Source of the DNA: Lachnospiraceae bacterium UBA6998
GTDB lineage: Bacteria; Bacillota; Clostridia; Lachnospirales; Lachnospiraceae
Assembly (NCBI GenBank): GCA_002448395.1
Contig: DJXS01000113.1
Coordinates: 1-12,908, forward strand
Length of the DNA stretch: 12,908 nucleotides
Direction of reading: 5' to 3'
Each line of letters begins with the position of its first letter. The stretch's first letter is position 1. Shown here in pieces: positions 6,061-12,908 of the stretch. The notes beneath the pieces were generated by a model. The model was not told the DNA's origin, made no database searches, and saw only the letters and a list, made by a program, of their open reading frames with translations. The translations under genes and the position numbers were made by a program.

Positions 6061-7548
6061 TCAGGCCGCCTCCACTTCCTGATCATTGATCCTCACACCT
6101 GTGATCAGGAAAGCCATCCCGCAGGAAATGACCAGGCCGATCAGATAGTAGATGACGCTCTTGATTCCCGCGTTAGGTCCGGCGGTCATCGTAAAGACTC
6201 CCAAAAGCCCCGAAGGTCCCCATGTCGTCGCCGCGACCTGCATGGCCATTACAAACGCGCCGCCAAATCCCGCGCCCAGCCCCGCCGTTATGAACGGCCT
6301 TCCCATGGGCAGCGTGACTCCATAGATCAGCGGCTCGCCGACGCCGAGTATGCCCGCCGGCAGCGCTCCGCTTATGATCTGCGAGAGGCGGTCGTTCTTC
6401 ACTCTTTTGGCCTTGATCCAGATCGCGATCGCAGCGCCGACCTGCCCGGCTCCCGCCATGCACAGCGCGGGGTACAGCGTGATATATCCCATCTGCTGGA
6501 GCTGCACGGTGTACAGTGCCACCAGTCCGTGGTGCATTCCCATAGCGACCATCGGCAGGAAAAGTGCCGCCGACACATACCCGGTGGCCGCCCTGACCCA
6601 CACATTCGGCGACATGCACACACTCTGTACGGCAAAACATATCCCGCCCGAGATTAGCCCGAAAATCGGCATGATAACAAAAATATACGGGATCAGGCAG
6701 GCGAGCAGTGTCAGCACCGGCGTAAAGACCACATCCAGCGCGTCCGGAATGTGGCTGCGGATCCACTTCTCCACTTTTGTCATGATCAGCACGCCGAAAA
6801 CAACAGCCAGTATTCCGCCTCTGCCGCTCCTCAGCATGGAATCGAGCGGCGAGCTCTCATTCCACCAGCCGATCGTCTGCGCGATCACATTGATGCCGTC
6901 GAGCCCGGTGATCATGCCCAGCATTCCGCCCAGGATCGGCGTCCCGCCAAACCGCTCCGCGGCTCGGTATCCCGTCCACGCAGTCAGGTATGTCAAAAAG
7001 GAAGTGTTGATCAGCCCCAGCATCGAGCACACAACACTCAGAAAGCGGTTGTCCGCCCAGCCCGGATTCAGCTGCTGAATAAGAATGTTGACGCCGGCAC
7101 ACAGCCCGGACGCGATCACTCCCGGAATCAGCGGCACAAAAATCTCCCCGAACACCTTCAGCGCGCTGCGCACCGGGTTCTCCTTCTGCATGGCCTTCAC
7201 GGCCTCTTTGTTCCCGCGCCAGTCGCCGGAGACGCTTCCCTTTGCGTCCGCGTTGCCCTGGCCGCCGGCTTCGTCAGCCTGGTCCACGTCCGCGGTCGGA
7301 ATGCCCATCTTTCTGCACACTTCACCGCACTTGCTGCTCTTCCCGGGCCCTACGACGACCTCTATATAGTTCTTGCGGTCCTGCACAATCCCCAGAACCC
7401 CTTTCACCTGCTTAAGTGCCTCGGCGTCAATCTTCTGATCGTCCTTCACCTTGATCCGAAGCCTCGTCATACAGTTGGTCGCTGAAGTCACGTTTTCCCT
7501 CGTACCGACCCTCTCAAGAATATTTTCTACCAGTTCTTCGTAATTCAT
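6061..7548 (-). CDS. murP: PTS EIIBC, N-acetylmuramic acid-type
   Basis: A 495-residue phosphotransferase-system permease of the glucose/sucrose superfamily. The EIIB domain (about 1-85) carries the phosphorylated cysteine in ATNCMTRLR (Cys26). A polar, Gly/Ala/Asp-rich linker (about 88-125) leads to the EIIC membrane domain with about ten helices and the substrate-site signature GVGEPLIYGVTLP (402-414). No EIIA domain is fused, as in E. coli MurP, so a separate EIIA must donate phosphate. Its start codon overlaps the murQ stop (ATGA at 7545-7548). That coupling to MurQ is the main reason to assign N-acetylmuramic acid uptake (product MurNAc 6-phosphate) over sucrose or trehalose; specificity is therefore inferred from context. 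Confidence 0.87.
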   Translation of the reverse strand: MNYEELVENILERVGTRENVTSATNCMTRLRIKVKDDQKIDAEALKQVKGVLGIVQDRKNYIEVVVGPGKSSKCGEVCRKMGIPTADVDQADEAGGQGNADAKGSVSGDWRGNKEAVKAMQKENPVRSALKVFGEIFVPLIPGVIASGLCAGVNILIQQLNPGWADNRFLSVVCSMLGLINTSFLTYLTAWTGYRAAERFGGTPILGGMLGMITGLDGINVIAQTIGWWNESSPLDSMLRSGRGGILAVVFGVLIMTKVEKWIRSHIPDALDVVFTPVLTLLACLIPYIFVIMPIFGLISGGICFAVQSVCMSPNVWVRAATGYVSAALFLPMVAMGMHHGLVALYTVQLQQMGYITLYPALCMAGAGQVGAAIAIWIKAKRVKNDRLSQIISGALPAGILGVGEPLIYGVTLPMGRPFITAGLGAGFGGAFVMAMQVAATTWGPSGLLGVFTMTAGPNAGIKSVIYYLIGLVISCGMAFLITGVRINDQEVEAA

Positions 7549-8426
7549 ATTCTTCTGATCGCCTCCCGCACATGCCCGCGCGCTTCCTCAAGACGCTTTT
7601 TTGCCTCGTTTACATCGCAGTCCGCAAGGAGCATCGTGATCGCGGTCTTGCACTTGCCATCCGCCTGCTCGAGCGCCGCCTTCGCGGCCTCCTCCCCGGC
7701 TCCCGTCGCCTCCATGACGATGTGAAGCGCCCTCATCCGCAGCTTCTCGTTCGTCTGCACGACGTCCACCATCAGGTTCTGGTATGCTTTGCCCGTTCCG
7801 ACCATCATCGCGGTCGAGATCATGTTAAGGACCAGCTTCTGCGCGGTTCCGGCCTTGAGCCTGGTCGATCCCGTCAGGACCTCCGGCCCGGTCACGATCT
7901 CGATCCCGAGCTCCGCCGCCTTGCTCAACTTCGAATCCGCGTTGCAGGAAATCGCCACCGTATGACACCCAATACTCCGCGCATACTCAAGCCCCGCCAA
8001 AACATAGGGCGTCCTCCCGCTCGCCGCCAGCCCGATCACAAGATCCCTGGCCGCAAGATCATACTCCTCCAGGTCTTCTCTCCCCATGTCCCGGCTGTCC
8101 TCGGCTCCCTCGACCGCCTTTGTAAAAGCCTTCTCGCCCCCGGCGATCAACCCGATCACCGTCTCCGGACTCACGCCAAAAGTCGGCGGACACTCCGAAG
8201 CATCCAGCACACCCAGCCGCCCGCTGGTCCCGGCTCCCACATAAAAGATCCGGCCTCCCTTCTCCAGACTCTCAATTCCCCACTCGGCAGCCTTCGCAAT
8301 CTCCTCGAGATGCCTGCCCACCTCCCGCGGGACTTTTTCATCTTCCTTGTTCATCGCCGTCACGATCTCCAACGGCGACATTATATCAAGATTCATAGTG
8401 TTTGGATTTCTGGTTTCTGTGGTCAT
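7545..8426 (-). CDS. murQ: N-acetylmuramic acid 6-phosphate etherase
   Basis: A 293-residue cytoplasmic enzyme (family about 295-305). It cleaves the D-lactyl ether of MurNAc 6-phosphate, giving GlcNAc 6-phosphate and D-lactate in cell-wall sugar recycling. The SIS domain shows GAGTSGRLGVLDASECPPTFG (starting near residue 64) with Glu78, equivalent to catalytic Glu83 of the E. coli enzyme; GAED with Glu109 matches the second catalytic Glu114. GLAASGRTPYV and TGSTRLKAGTAQK are further family blocks, and the C-terminal UBA-like helical part is intact. The start is supported by AAGGAG 7 nt upstream and the promoter near 8511-8539. No murR regulator is in view. It is coupled to murP by a 4-nt overlap, so uptake and first breakdown step are made together. 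Confidence 0.95.
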   Translation of the reverse strand: MTTETRNPNTMNLDIMSPLEIVTAMNKEDEKVPREVGRHLEEIAKAAEWGIESLEKGGRIFYVGAGTSGRLGVLDASECPPTFGVSPETVIGLIAGGEKAFTKAVEGAEDSRDMGREDLEEYDLAARDLVIGLAASGRTPYVLAGLEYARSIGCHTVAISCNADSKLSKAAELGIEIVTGPEVLTGSTRLKAGTAQKLVLNMISTAMMVGTGKAYQNLMVDVVQTNEKLRMRALHIVMEATGAGEEAAKAALEQADGKCKTAITMLLADCDVNEAKKRLEEARGHVREAIRRI

Positions 8427-8453
8427 GATTTCGCTCCTTGTGTTGGGTGAATT

Positions 8454-8500
8454 CTGCCGGTGTGGTTCCTGCTGGTGTGGTTTCTGTCTTGTTGGTGTTC
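8454..8500 (-). repeat. 15-bp direct repeats in the murQ leader
   Basis: CTGCCGGTGTGGTTC (8454-8468) and CTGCTGGTGTGGTTT (8469-8483) are back-to-back 15-bp copies with two differences, followed by a degenerate third (CTGTCTTGTTGGTGTTC, 8484-8500). They fall between the predicted murQ transcription start and its ribosome site. Role unknown. Confidence 0.6.
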
Positions 8501-8510
8501 CATTATTACT

Positions 8511-8539
8511 ATTGTAGATTTGATTGATTGCTGCCGCAA
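8511..8539 (-). promoter_or_regulatory. Putative murQ promoter
   Basis: On the minus strand TTGCGG (8534-8539) and TACAAT (8511-8516) are 17 nt apart. The predicted transcription start is near 8504, leaving a leader of about 78 nt. The spacer coincides with one arm (8524-8533) of a long-range inverted repeat whose other arm is at 8631-8640. Confidence 0.5.
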
Positions 8540-8697
8540 GAAATAGGTGTGAAAAAAGCCGGTGAATAGACCCCTACCTGGTTTCTTTCAAGAATTCTTC
8601 TCCGACGCTTCGACGTCGCTCCAGTAATTACAGCAATCAACACCCGGCTTCCTTTTGGCCGACCTAAACGAGCCCCTAGACATATCTCTAGGGGCTC
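8524..8697. other. Dense palindromic element between trpA and murQ (terminator or structured RNA)
   Basis: Six dyads fill this 302-nt gene-free gap. (a) GAGCCCCTAGA/TCTAGGGGCTC, 8670-8680/8687-8697, is 11 bp perfect with a 6-nt loop. (b) AAGCCGGTG (8556-8564) pairs with CACCCGGCTT (8641-8650) with one bulge; on the minus strand it is followed by T6, fitting a trp operon terminator. (c) TTGATTGCTG (8524-8533) pairs perfectly with CAGCAATCAA (8631-8640) and crosses (b). Inside lie (d) TACCTGG/CCAGTA (8575-8581/8621-8626), (e) CGACG/CGTCG (8603-8607/8614-8618) and (f) AAGAATTCTT (8590-8599). Transcription of trpA runs through it on the minus strand. It could be a complex terminator, a pseudoknotted small RNA, or a remnant of a small mobile element; I cannot assign a known family. 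Confidence 0.6.
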
Positions 8698-8728
8698 CAT
8701 TACAGCGCACAACATCTGATTTCTTCCT

Positions 8729-9505
8729 CTATGACCTCAGCGCCCCCTTCATCCTCCTCACATACTCATAAATGTGCGGTCCTGCCTCAGTCCCATATTG
8801 AGCCACGATCCGCACGATTGCGCTGCCTACAATTACTCCATCGCAGATTGCAGCAATTTTTGCCGCCTGCTCCGGAGTGTTGATGCCGAATCCGACTGCC
8901 GCCGGAATGTCCGTCACCTTCCGGATCGCTGTCAAAATAGAGGCCAGGTCTGTTTTGATCTCGGAGCGCACGCCTGTGACGCCCATGGACGAGACGACAT
9001 ACAAAAAGCCCCGCGCCTCTGACGCGATCGCCCGGATCCGGGACTCCGAGGTCGGCGCGATCATTGAGATCACGTCGACGCCGTGTGCGGCCGCAATCGC
9101 CTCGCACTCGCCTTTTTCCTCATAAGGCAGGTCAGGGATGATGATTCCGCTGATGCCGCACTCCTCACATCTTGTAAAGAACCTCTCATATCCATAATGG
9201 AACACCGGATTGAGATAGCCCATGAATACCAGGGGCATGTCTGTTTTTTGACGTAAGCGCCCTACCATGTCAAAAATCTTGTCCGTCGTCGTTCCCGACT
9301 TCAGCGCCCGCAAGTCCGCCTCCTGGATCACGACGCCTTCCGCTATCGGGTCGGAAAACGGGATTCCGATCTCGATGAGATCCGCTCCGGCGCGCTCCAT
9401 CTCCAGTATGTATTCCTCCGTCGCGGCGAGGTTCGGGTCGCCCGCCGTGATAAACGCGATAAATGCTTTTCCGCCCGCAAAGGCGTCTTTGATGCTTCGT
9501 GCCAT
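8729..9505 (-). CDS. trpA: Tryptophan synthase alpha subunit
   Basis: A 258-residue TIM-barrel enzyme that splits indole-3-glycerol phosphate into indole and glyceraldehyde 3-phosphate and passes indole to TrpB. Catalytic Glu45 (Glu49 in the Salmonella enzyme) is in DLIEIGIPFSDP. The second catalytic position, Asp60 in Salmonella, is Glu56 here (PIAEGVVIQ), and the usual Pro two residues later is Val58. The rest is typical: phosphate-site VGFGINTPEQ and GVIVGSAIV, and SMGVTGVRSE in loop 6. AAGGAGG 8 nt before the ATG supports the start; it overlaps the trpB stop region, with 13 nt between genes. It is the last gene of the trp cluster, and a hairpin-rich element follows its stop. Confidence 0.95.
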   Translation of the reverse strand: MARSIKDAFAGGKAFIAFITAGDPNLAATEEYILEMERAGADLIEIGIPFSDPIAEGVVIQEADLRALKSGTTTDKIFDMVGRLRQKTDMPLVFMGYLNPVFHYGYERFFTRCEECGISGIIIPDLPYEEKGECEAIAAAHGVDVISMIAPTSESRIRAIASEARGFLYVVSSMGVTGVRSEIKTDLASILTAIRKVTDIPAAVGFGINTPEQAAKIAAICDGVIVGSAIVRIVAQYGTEAGPHIYEYVRRMKGALRS

Positions 9506-9518
9506 CGAAAGCCCCTCC

Positions 9519-10703
9519 TTAGTCCGAAATCTGAATGCCTCTGTAGCGTGCGATCGCCGCGACGTCCTTGTCGCCCCGGCCCGACAGGCAGATGATCATG
9601 CTCTGGTCACTGCTCATCTGGGGTGCGAGCTTCCTGGCCTGCGCCACCGCGTGCGCGCTCTCGATCGCGCAGATGATGCCCTCCGTCCTCGCGAGATATT
9701 CGAAAGCTTCCACCGCCTCGTCGTCTGTGACCGGTACATACTCCGCGCGGCCGATATCGTGCAGCCAAGCGTGCTCAGGGCCGATCCCGGGATAGTCGAG
9801 GCCCGCCGAGATCGAGTAGACTTCTTTGATCTGCCCATACTCATTCTGGCAAAACAGTGACTTCATCCCATGAAATACCCCAAGACTTCCGTCCGCGATG
9901 GTCGCAGCGTGCTCACCGGTCTCGATCCCGTGCCCGGCTGCTTCGCAGCCAATCAGTTTCACGCCCTCATCGCCGATAAAGTGATAGAACATTCCCATGG
10001 CGTTGCTGCCGCCGCCTACACAGGCGACCACAGTATCAGGAAGCTTTCCCTGTGCCTCGAGGATCTGCTGCCTGGCTTCTCTGGAGATGACCGCCTGGAA
10101 ATCCCTCACGATAGTAGGGAAAGGATGCGGCCCCATCACCGAGCCCAGCACGTAATGCGTGTCATCCACTCTGCCGGCCCATTCGCGCATAGTCTCATTG
10201 ACCGCGTCTTTGAGCACCTGCGTTCCGCTCTCCACCGGATGCACCTTCGCGCCCAGCAGTTCCATGCGGTAAACATTGAGCCTCTGCCTCTCACAGTCCA
10301 GCTTCCCCATAAAAACTTCGCATTCCATACCAAGAAGCGCCGCTACCGTCGCAGTCGCAACACCGTGCTGTCCCGCGCCGGTCTCCGCGATCACCCGCGT
10401 CTTACCCATTTTTTTGGCCAGAAGCACCTGCCCGATGCAGTTGTTGATCTTGTGGGCTCCGGTATGGTTGAGATCTTCTCTCTTGAGATAGATCTTTGCT
10501 CCTCCGAGGTCCTTTGTCATCTTCTCCGCATAATACAGGCGCGAAGGCCTGCCCGCGTATTCATTCAGAAGCTTTGTCAGCTCCGCGTTAAAAGCGGGAT
10601 CATTCTTATAAAAGTTGTACTGCTCCTCCAGCCGGATCAGCTCGTTCATCAGTGTCTCCGGAACATACTGCCCGCCGAATTTTCCAAATCTGCCTCTGGA
10701 CAT
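9519..10703 (-). CDS. trpB: Tryptophan synthase beta subunit
   Basis: A 394-residue PLP enzyme joining indole and serine to form tryptophan. The start [18 protein letters not shown] is the family's usual N-terminus and follows AAGGAGG at 5 nt; the open frame extends 13 codons further upstream but has no ribosome site there. The PLP lysine is Lys85 in [14 protein letters not shown], the catalytic Glu lies in [11 protein letters not shown], and the phosphate loop is GGGSNAMG. The C-terminal part contains [14 protein letters not shown] and CLSGRGDKD, both conserved. It is a TrpB1-type sequence, consistent with a paired TrpA directly downstream. Fifty-two nt separate it from trpF. Confidence 0.97.
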   Translation of the reverse strand: MSRGRFGKFGGQYVPETLMNELIRLEEQYNFYKNDPAFNAELTKLLNEYAGRPSRLYYAEKMTKDLGGAKIYLKREDLNHTGAHKINNCIGQVLLAKKMGKTRVIAETGAGQHGVATATVAALLGMECEVFMGKLDCERQRLNVYRMELLGAKVHPVESGTQVLKDAVNETMREWAGRVDDTHYVLGSVMGPHPFPTIVRDFQAVISREARQQILEAQGKLPDTVVACVGGGSNAMGMFYHFIGDEGVKLIGCEAAGHGIETGEHAATIADGSLGVFHGMKSLFCQNEYGQIKEVYSISAGLDYPGIGPEHAWLHDIGRAEYVPVTDDEAVEAFEYLARTEGIICAIESAHAVAQARKLAPQMSSDQSMIICLSGRGDKDVAAIARYRGIQISD

Positions 10704-10755
10704 CTCTACCTCCTTGTCGAAGCGCCTTTTCAGCCGGCTCATCTGACTGCCGCCT

Positions 10756-11463
10756 TCACCGACTGTTTTCTCTGCCGGCCTCTCTCACTGCCTGCACGCA
10801 CCTTGCCATCTTTTCCGGATCTTTCCATCCGTCCGTCTCGGCTCCGCTACTCAGGTCCACCGCAAAGGGCTTGAACCTCCGCACAGCCTCCGCCACATTG
10901 TCGGGCCCCAGACCGCCTGCCAGGATCCACGGCTTTGCGGCTTCTCCGCACATTAGCACCTCTGCGTCGCTGATCAGCGACCAGTCAAAAGCCTCTCCGG
11001 TTCCTGTTCCATTATCGAGCAAAAGATAGTCCGCCTCACTCTCCATCGCCCTCTTCAAATCATCCACACATCTTATGCGGAACGCCTGGATTAACAACCG
11101 ACCTCTGGGGTCATTTGTTGTTGCCGCCCGACCTCTTGCCGCCCGACCTCTGGGGTCGTTTGTCGCTATCCGACCTCTGAGGTCTCTTATGTATGCGTTG
11201 TCTTCACTTCCATGCAGCTGGATCAGATCCAGGAAACCCGCCGCCTCCACAACTTTCTCAACACTTTCATTGACGAAAACGCCGACTTTCAGGATCCCCG
11301 GCGCCAGCCTCCGGGCCAGCTGCTCTGCGGCTTCCGGCGTCACTGATCTCCTGAATCCCGGAGACAGGATAAACCCTATGTAATCGGGCCTGCAGGCGTT
11401 CGCCGCCTCGATATCTTCTTTCCTGCGCATCCCGCAGATCTTGATCCCGGTCTCACACATCAT
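10756..11463 (-). CDS. trpF: Phosphoribosylanthranilate isomerase with repeat-derived insertion
   Basis: About 235 residues against a usual 200-210. TrpF isomerises N-(5-phosphoribosyl)anthranilate in tryptophan synthesis. Family blocks in order: IKICGM with the catalytic Cys10, [54 protein letters not shown] with the catalytic Asp, [12 protein letters not shown], and AVDLSSGAE. Residues about 96-122, between helix 4 and strand 5, hold an insertion rich in RGR with NDPRGR twice, encoded by short palindromic repeats (11098-11183). All strands and catalytic residues remain, so the enzyme may still work. The start is unclear: ATG at 11463 or 11460 after GAGGTGG, or in-frame GTG codons at 11490 or 11517, each preceded by AGAGGT inside a 29-bp repeat array. 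Confidence 0.9.
   Translation of the reverse strand: MMCETGIKICGMRRKEDIEAANACRPDYIGFILSPGFRRSVTPEAAEQLARRLAPGILKVGVFVNESVEKVVEAAGFLDLIQLHGSEDNAYIRDLRGRIATNDPRGRAARGRAATTNDPRGRLLIQAFRIRCVDDLKRAMESEADYLLLDNGTGTGEAFDWSLISDAEVLMCGEAAKPWILAGGLGPDNVAEAVRRFKPFAVDLSSGAETDGWKDPEKMARCVQAVREAGRENSR
11098..11183 (-). repeat. Palindromic mini-repeats inside the trpF coding sequence
   Basis: The + strand motif ACCTCT(GGGGT) occurs at 11101, 11131 (short form), 11146 and 11173. Read on the coding strand, units are GACCCCAGAGGTCGG or GACCTCAGAGGTCGG, each with a small dyad (GACC...GGTC), and encode NDPRGR, ARGR or DLRGR. Unit spacings (30, 15, 27 nt) are multiples of three, so the frame is kept. Confidence 0.85.
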
Positions 11464-11467
11464 TTCC

Positions 11468-11542
11468 ACCTCTGGGGTACCTTTGCACACCAAACGACCT
11501 CTGGGGTACCTTTGCACGCCAAACGACCTCTGGGGTACCTTT
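11468..11542 (-). repeat. 29-bp tandem repeat array between trpC and trpF
   Basis: Units begin at 11468, 11497 and 11526 with ACCTCTGGGGTACCTTTGCA; the second unit differs from the first by one base and the third is truncated by the trpC end. GGTACC recurs exactly every 29 nt (11476, 11505, 11534). On the coding strand each unit carries AGAGGT, then CGTTTGG and a GTG, resembling a ribosome site and start. The core matches the mini-repeats inside trpF. Confidence 0.9.
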
Positions 11543-12323
11543 ACTCACCTCTGAGCTCCCTCAGCGCCGCCGCCTTATCCGGGCTCCTCATCAGCGTCTC
11601 TCCGATGAGGACCGCGTCCGTTCCGTTCTGCCGCAGGACCGCGATATCTGATGCCGTCCGGATCCCGCTCTCTGATACAAAGAGTCTGTCGTCAGGGACC
11701 ATTTTCCTGAGCCGCACCGAGTTTCTGCAATCCACGGTAAAAGTCTTCAGGTCTCTGTTGTTGACGCCGATGATGCCATGCTCTACGCGCAGCGCCCGCT
11801 CCACTTCCCTCTCGTCGTGTGCTTCCACCAAAGCGGAGAGGCCCAGGGCGCGCGCTATTTTGCCATATTCAAGGAGCTCTTCATCTGAAAGGATCGCGCA
11901 GATAAGCAGAACTGCCGAAGCCCCCATCACTTTCGCCTCGTAGATCATATATGGATCCACCGTGAAGTCTTTGCGCAGGACGGGGATCTTCACCGCAGCG
12001 GCGATCTCGCGCAGATACTCGTCGCTCCCCAGGAAGAAATCCGGCTCTGTCAGGCAGGAAATGGCTGTGGCGCCCGCCGCCTCGTACTCCCGCGCAACCG
12101 ACAGATACGGGAATTCCGCCGCGATCACCCCCTTGGACGGGGAGGCTTTCTTCACCTCGCAGATAAAAGAAATGCCCGGCGCGCCCAGCGCCTTCTCAAA
12201 CGGATATCCCGTGTCCGCGTTCATGGAAAGCGCAAGCATCTTCATCTCGTCAAAAGATACCCGCCCCTTATTTCGTTCCGTTCTGGCTCTCGCGTGGTCG
12301 GCCAGCGTGTCCAGGATCGTCAT
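11541..12323 (-). CDS. trpC: Indole-3-glycerol phosphate synthase
   Basis: A 260-residue TIM-barrel enzyme that closes the indole ring of carboxyphenylaminodeoxyribulose phosphate. Active-site residues are visible: Glu56 and Lys58 in ICEVKKASPSKG, Lys118 in VLRKDF, the Glu in ALVEAHDE, and Asn in GVNNRDL; VSESGI and VLIGETLMRS complete the phosphate-binding end. It is stand-alone and not fused to TrpF, unlike the E. coli arrangement. The ATG immediately follows the trpD TAA, and its ribosome site (GAGGAGG) lies in the last codons of trpD, so the two are coupled. The last codons (LRGE) contain the sequence CTCAGAGGTGAG, close to the core of the adjacent repeat array. Confidence 0.96.
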   Translation of the reverse strand: MTILDTLADHARARTERNKGRVSFDEMKMLALSMNADTGYPFEKALGAPGISFICEVKKASPSKGVIAAEFPYLSVAREYEAAGATAISCLTEPDFFLGSDEYLREIAAAVKIPVLRKDFTVDPYMIYEAKVMGASAVLLICAILSDEELLEYGKIARALGLSALVEAHDEREVERALRVEHGIIGVNNRDLKTFTVDCRNSVRLRKMVPDDRLFVSESGIRTASDIAVLRQNGTDAVLIGETLMRSPDKAAALRELRGE

Positions 12324-12908
12324 TTATGCCTCCTCGTTCGACACGCGGATGAACTTGTCGAGCACAGCGAGCGCTTCTCCGCTGGCGATCTTCTCTTCCG
12401 CGATCCGGATGCCTTCCGCGATGTCCGATGCTTTGCCGGCCGCGTAGATCGCGCAGCCCGCGTTGAGCAGCACCGCATTTTTCTTCGTGCCGGTGACCTC
12501 TCCGCTCAGGATCGCCCTTGTCAGCGCCGCGTTCTCAGCAGGCGTCCCGCCGACGATCTCCTCTTTCGCCCCTCTGACCATGCCAAAATCTTCCGGCTTT
12601 ATCACGATCGTCCTGTAGAAGCCGTCCCGCAGCTCGCACACCGTCGTCTCGCAACTGGGCGAAACCTCGTCCATCTTGTCCCTGCCGTACACCACGAGCG
12701 CATGCTTCACGCCCATCGAAGCCAGAACCTTCGCCACCGGCTCGCACAGATACTCGTCATACACGCCCAGCATGAAATACTCGGGCTTAGCGGGATTCGT
12801 CAGCGGTCCCAAAATATTGAACACCGTCCTGAATCCCAACTCCCTCCTGATCGCTCCTACATACTTCATGGAAGTGTGATATTTCTGGGCGAACATAAAG
12901 CAGACGCC
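12324..12908 (-). CDS. trpD: Anthranilate phosphoribosyltransferase, C-terminal part (partial)
   Basis: The last 194 codons plus stop are visible and the frame runs off the right edge, so the N-terminal domain (about 145 residues of a usual 335-345) is missing. TrpD attaches phosphoribosyl from PRPP to anthranilate. Visible family blocks are [34 protein letters not shown], the metal and PRPP loop MDEVSP, and [10 protein letters not shown]. Whether it is fused to a TrpG glutaminase domain, as in some enterobacteria, cannot be seen. It is the most upstream gene shown of the trp cluster; any trpE, trpG and leader lie beyond the window. Confidence 0.95.
   Translation of the reverse strand, partial: GVCFMFAQKYHTSMKYVGAIRRELGFRTVFNILGPLTNPAKPEYFMLGVYDEYLCEPVAKVLASMGVKHALVVYGRDKMDEVSPSCETTVCELRDGFYRTIVIKPEDFGMVRGAKEEIVGGTPAENAALTRAILSGEVTGTKKNAVLLNAGCAIYAAGKASDIAEGIRIAEEKIASGEALAVLDKFIRVSNEEA

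Noticed and set aside
6013..7485. Long + strand open frames opposite murP
   Set aside because: GC-rich antisense shadows; the minus-strand product has full family motifs and a coupled start.
8509..8715. 68-codon open frame (-) between trpA and murQ, containing GRPKGS and a basic run
   Set aside because: It lies over the nested palindromes, overlaps the murQ promoter, matches no family I know, and its composition follows from the dyads. A ribosome-like GAGGAAG precedes its ATG, so it is not fully excluded.
10704..10742. Earlier in-frame start for trpB
   Set aside because: No ribosome site there, and the conserved TrpB N-terminus begins at the ATG at 10703, which has AAGGAGG.
11468..11542. 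29-bp repeats as a CRISPR array
   Set aside because: The units are directly adjacent with no unique spacers, and no cas genes are present.

Overview
The window looks like a chromosome segment of an anaerobic Clostridia-type Firmicute. The clues are strong AAGGAGG-type ribosome binding sites on nearly every gene, GTG starts, ATGA/GTGA overlaps, a formate channel, a sortase-type surface protein with divergent InlB-like repeats, a PTS/MurQ recycling module and a TrpA variant with an AEG motif. The exact genus cannot be read from the sequence. A Lachnospiraceae-like or Anaerovoracaceae-like origin is a guess. Most genes are GC-rich. The stretch 469-1570 is clearly more AT-rich and looks acquired.

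Layout. At 1-342 (+) is the 3' end of a formate/nitrite channel gene, closed by a bidirectional terminator. At 469-1570 is a small island: an XRE repressor (-) divergent from a 63-residue protein and a translationally coupled lipoprotein-like protein (+). The shared promoter region carries dyads, and a second bidirectional terminator closes the island. At 1651-3201 (-) is a secreted, wall-anchored repeat protein. Next to it at 3446-4831 (-) is a membrane-bound LuxR-type regulator with a transporter-like N-terminal half. A 9+9 bp dyad sits at the -35 region of the surface-protein gene and is a good candidate binding site for that regulator.

At 4980-8426 (-) is a likely operon murQ-murP-azlC-azlD: N-acetylmuramic acid 6-phosphate etherase, its PTS EIIBC, and a branched-chain amino acid exporter pair. 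At 8729-12908 (-) is the distal tryptophan operon trpD(partial)-trpC-trpF-trpB-trpA. Its genes are tightly packed except for the trpC-trpF junction.

The least ordinary signals are three. (1) A palindromic mini-repeat with core AGAGGT has multiplied both inside the trpF coding sequence, adding about 25 residues between alpha4 and beta5, and as a 29-bp tandem array between trpC and trpF, where each unit holds an SD-like element and GTG codons in frame with trpF. (2) A dense set of nested and crossing inverted repeats lies between trpA and murQ and could be a structured RNA, a complex terminator or a small mobile-element remnant. (3) The AT-rich XRE/small-protein/lipoprotein cassette, in which the small protein resembles a detached XRE C-terminal tail. 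No rRNA, tRNA, CRISPR array or intact insertion sequence was seen.
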